The notes below the pieces were generated by a model. The model did not search any database. It saw nothing but the letters and a program-made list of their open reading frames with translations, and was not told the DNA's origin. A program made the position numbers and the translations under genes. From an uncultured Akkermansia sp. (GTDB lineage Bacteria > Verrucomicrobiota > Verrucomicrobiia > Verrucomicrobiales > Akkermansiaceae): a stretch of 33,086 nucleotides of DNA. Position 1 is the first letter of the stretch. Each line of letters opens with the position of its first letter. Positions 31,585-33,086 of the stretch are shown here, in pieces. The stretch is taken from contig CANQBZ010000024.1 of the NCBI GenBank assembly GCA_947589295.1, positions 1-33,086 of the forward strand, read 5' to 3'.

Positions 31585-32850
31585 TTATTGATGGGGGATG
31601 AGCTCGCAGATTAATTCTTCGAGCTGCAAGTGGCGGGATTCGCGGGTGGCCATGCGTTTGAGTTCAATGCTCGGAAACTCTGTGCCGATGATAGCCGCGT
31701 AGGTGGCGCCGCATCGCTCGGCATGGCGCAGTTGTTTGACCAGTTTGCTCCACGTGAGCGGCACATCCACGCTCACTCCGGCATCCCGCAAGGTCGAGGC
31801 GAGCAGCAGCAGGCTCTGCCGCATCTCCGGCGCAGCAAGCACCAGGCACACATCGCAGGTGTGCGGCGCAAGAGCAGCATCCCGCAAAGCGCGCGCCTCA
31901 GGGCAGGCCTCTATCAAGTGCGCTATGACGGCATCCCCCATGGCAAACCCCGTCGCAGGCATGTCGATGGAGCCATCCGTCAACGTCGAAATAAGCTTAT
32001 CATATCTCCCTCCACCTGCCACGGCGCGCAAACTCTGCGCTTTGTCAAATATCTCGAACACCAACCCCGTGTAGTAGGCCAATCCGCGCACCACACTCAG
32101 GTCCAGCTGCACGTACTCCGCCAAGCCGCGCGCCTGCAGCTCCTCAAGCACTTCATCATAGCGTGGCGAAATTCCATCGGGCGGGTTGGCGATAAAGTCG
32201 TCAATTTGCCCGCGCGTGAGTCCGAAAGCGGCCAGCTTTTCTGCAGACACTTCCGCACGTTCACGCTCCAACTTATCAATCACAGCAAGAAAATCCGGCA
32301 CGCGTTCCTCGGCAATGCCATGCTCCTGCGCGTACTTCAGCCACACTTGACGATCACTCACGCGCACAACGAAGTCCGTCGCCTTGAACCCCAGCGCGCG
32401 CATGCTGTCGATGGCCAGCGCCAGAAGCTCGGCATCCGCCCCCGCACTCTCCTCACCCAAGATATCCACGTTGAATTGCACGAACTCACGCTGCCTGCCT
32501 TTTTGGGGCTTCTCATAGCGGAAACAAGGCCCGATTTCATACCATTTCAGCGGTTTGTTGTAGTCCAAGTAGCGCGTGCTTACAATACGCCCCAGCGAGG
32601 CTGTCAGCTCCGGCCGCAAGGCAACATCGCGCTCCCCCTGATCCGTAAAGCGGAAGAGCTGCGCAGGCAATTCACCACCGCTTTTTTTGAGGTACAAATC
32701 TGTGGGTTCCAGCATGGGCGCCTCCCATTCGACAAACCCATACCGATGAGCTACCCTTCGCCATGCGCCAAATAAATACGCCCGCAAAGCGTACTCCTGC
32801 GGCGCTAAATCACGAAACCCTGGCAACGGCTGATATCGTGCGTCTGACAT
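31585..32850 (-). CDS. hisS: Histidyl-tRNA synthetase
   Basis: 421 residues, typical. It charges tRNA-His. Class II motif 2 is CFRYEKPQKGRQREF (109-123). The histidine-specific loop is VVRGLAYYTG (253-262, catalytic Arg255), and the second histidine motif AVAGGGRYDKL (276-286) and motif 3 region TGFAMGD follow. Most homologues have Asp in RGLDYY; here it is Ala (RGLAYY), seen in some bacterial branches as far as I recall. The C-terminal anticodon-binding domain begins near residue 330. All catalytic landmarks make HisZ unlikely. It is first in an operon with the Sel1 and RmlD-like genes. Confidence 0.95.
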   Translation of the reverse strand: MSDARYQPLPGFRDLAPQEYALRAYLFGAWRRVAHRYGFVEWEAPMLEPTDLYLKKSGGELPAQLFRFTDQGERDVALRPELTASLGRIVSTRYLDYNKPLKWYEIGPCFRYEKPQKGRQREFVQFNVDILGEESAGADAELLALAIDSMRALGFKATDFVVRVSDRQVWLKYAQEHGIAEERVPDFLAVIDKLERERAEVSAEKLAAFGLTRGQIDDFIANPPDGISPRYDEVLEELQARGLAEYVQLDLSVVRGLAYYTGLVFEIFDKAQSLRAVAGGGRYDKLISTLTDGSIDMPATGFAMGDAVIAHLIEACPEARALRDAALAPHTCDVCLVLAAPEMRQSLLLLASTLRDAGVSVDVPLTWSKLVKQLRHAERCGATYAAIIGTEFPSIELKRMATRESRHLQLEELICELIPHQ

Positions 32851-32870
32851 TTGCTTAATTTTTCGGGCGC

Positions 32871-32899
32871 ATTATACGCCTTTTTGCAGGCATAAGCAA
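32871..32899 (-). promoter_or_regulatory. Promoter of the hisS operon
   Basis: On the minus strand TTGCTT (32894-32899) and a consensus TATAAT (32871-32876) are 17 bases apart. The -10 ends 20 bp before the ATG, giving a leader of about 14 nt. Confidence 0.75.
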
Positions 32900-33058
32900 G
32901 CCCCGGCCTGCGGTCGTTCACATCCGTCCCAAGAAAAAGCAGACCAAATGGTAGTGAACGGCATATTGCTCAACGCAAAGCGTTGATTATTTACGATTTA
33001 CGATTTACGATTTACGATTTACGAAGTCAACCATAATTTGGCATAGCGTGAAATTTTT
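32900..33058. other. Intergenic region at the right edge
   Basis: About 160 bp without a recognised gene. It holds a spaced inverted repeat CGTTCAC/GTGAACG (32915-32921 and 32954-32960), a hairpin TCAACGC-AAA-GCGTTGA (32970-32986) and a heptamer array (32989-33023). Confidence 0.5.
32989..33023 (+). repeat. Tandem heptamer ATTTACG, five copies
   Basis: Five perfect head-to-tail copies of ATTTACG. The array starts three bases after the TCAACGC...GCGTTGA hairpin. Short heptamer arrays of this kind can change copy number by slippage. It is too short-period to be a CRISPR. Confidence 0.9.
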
Positions 33059-33086
33059 ATGGAGCAACATTTCAGAATAAGGCTCC
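33059..33086 (+). CDS. Possible start of a gene running off the right edge
   Basis: ATG at 33059-33061 opens nine codons (MEQHFRIRL) before the window ends. No clear promoter or ribosome binding site supports it, and nothing in nine residues identifies a family. Confidence 0.2.

Noticed and set aside
31630..32775. Plus-strand frame of 381 codons
   Set aside because: It is antisense to hisS.
32989..33023. CRISPR-like array
   Set aside because: The repeats are 7 bp with no spacers and no cas genes are present.

Overview
The window most resembles a chromosomal segment of a Verrucomicrobiota bacterium, probably Akkermansia-like. The basis is a giant protein built from autotransporter-associated beta-strand repeats with an MKLHLP... 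N-terminus, GC-rich coding sequence, short or near-leaderless mRNAs without Shine-Dalgarno sequences, and slightly divergent housekeeping proteins. The taxon is an inference from gene style, not from a search.

The left half (1-17378, minus strand) is one open frame encoding the N-terminal 5,792 residues of a giant secreted or surface protein; its C-terminus lies beyond the left edge. It has a long signal peptide, an acidic stretch, and then thousands of residues of G/T/S/V/L-rich beta-strand repeats in super-modules of about 830-1,060 residues, each introduced by a tryptophan-rich box. Its upstream region (17379-17815) is AT-rich and carries three copies of one near-perfect palindrome, CTCTTTTGAAAAGAG, the most interesting candidate regulatory structure here.

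The right half is dense housekeeping sequence. ftsK (minus) and the fabF - membrane protein - recR operon (plus) diverge from 20501-20815. Then follow a two-gene redox unit (a DUF362 protein with a Tat-like signal, and a membrane-bound polyferredoxin with eight cysteine tetrads), an nrnA-truB-ribF operon, and a single gene for a 42-residue lipoprotein with its own promoter and strong terminator. tsaE (minus) converges on the lipoprotein gene. rplU-rpmA (plus) ends at a terminator that faces a minus-strand hisS - Sel1-repeat - rmlD-like operon. The right edge has a five-copy ATTTACG heptamer array and possibly the first codons of another gene.

Functionally the window combines envelope/surface biology (giant adhesin-like protein, lipoprotein, polyferredoxin) with cell division (FtsK), lipid synthesis (FabF), DNA repair (RecR), RNA turnover and modification (NrnA, TruB, TsaE, HisS), flavin cofactor synthesis (RibF) and ribosome assembly (L21, L27). 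No CRISPR array, tRNA, rRNA, transposase, integrase or prophage gene was seen.
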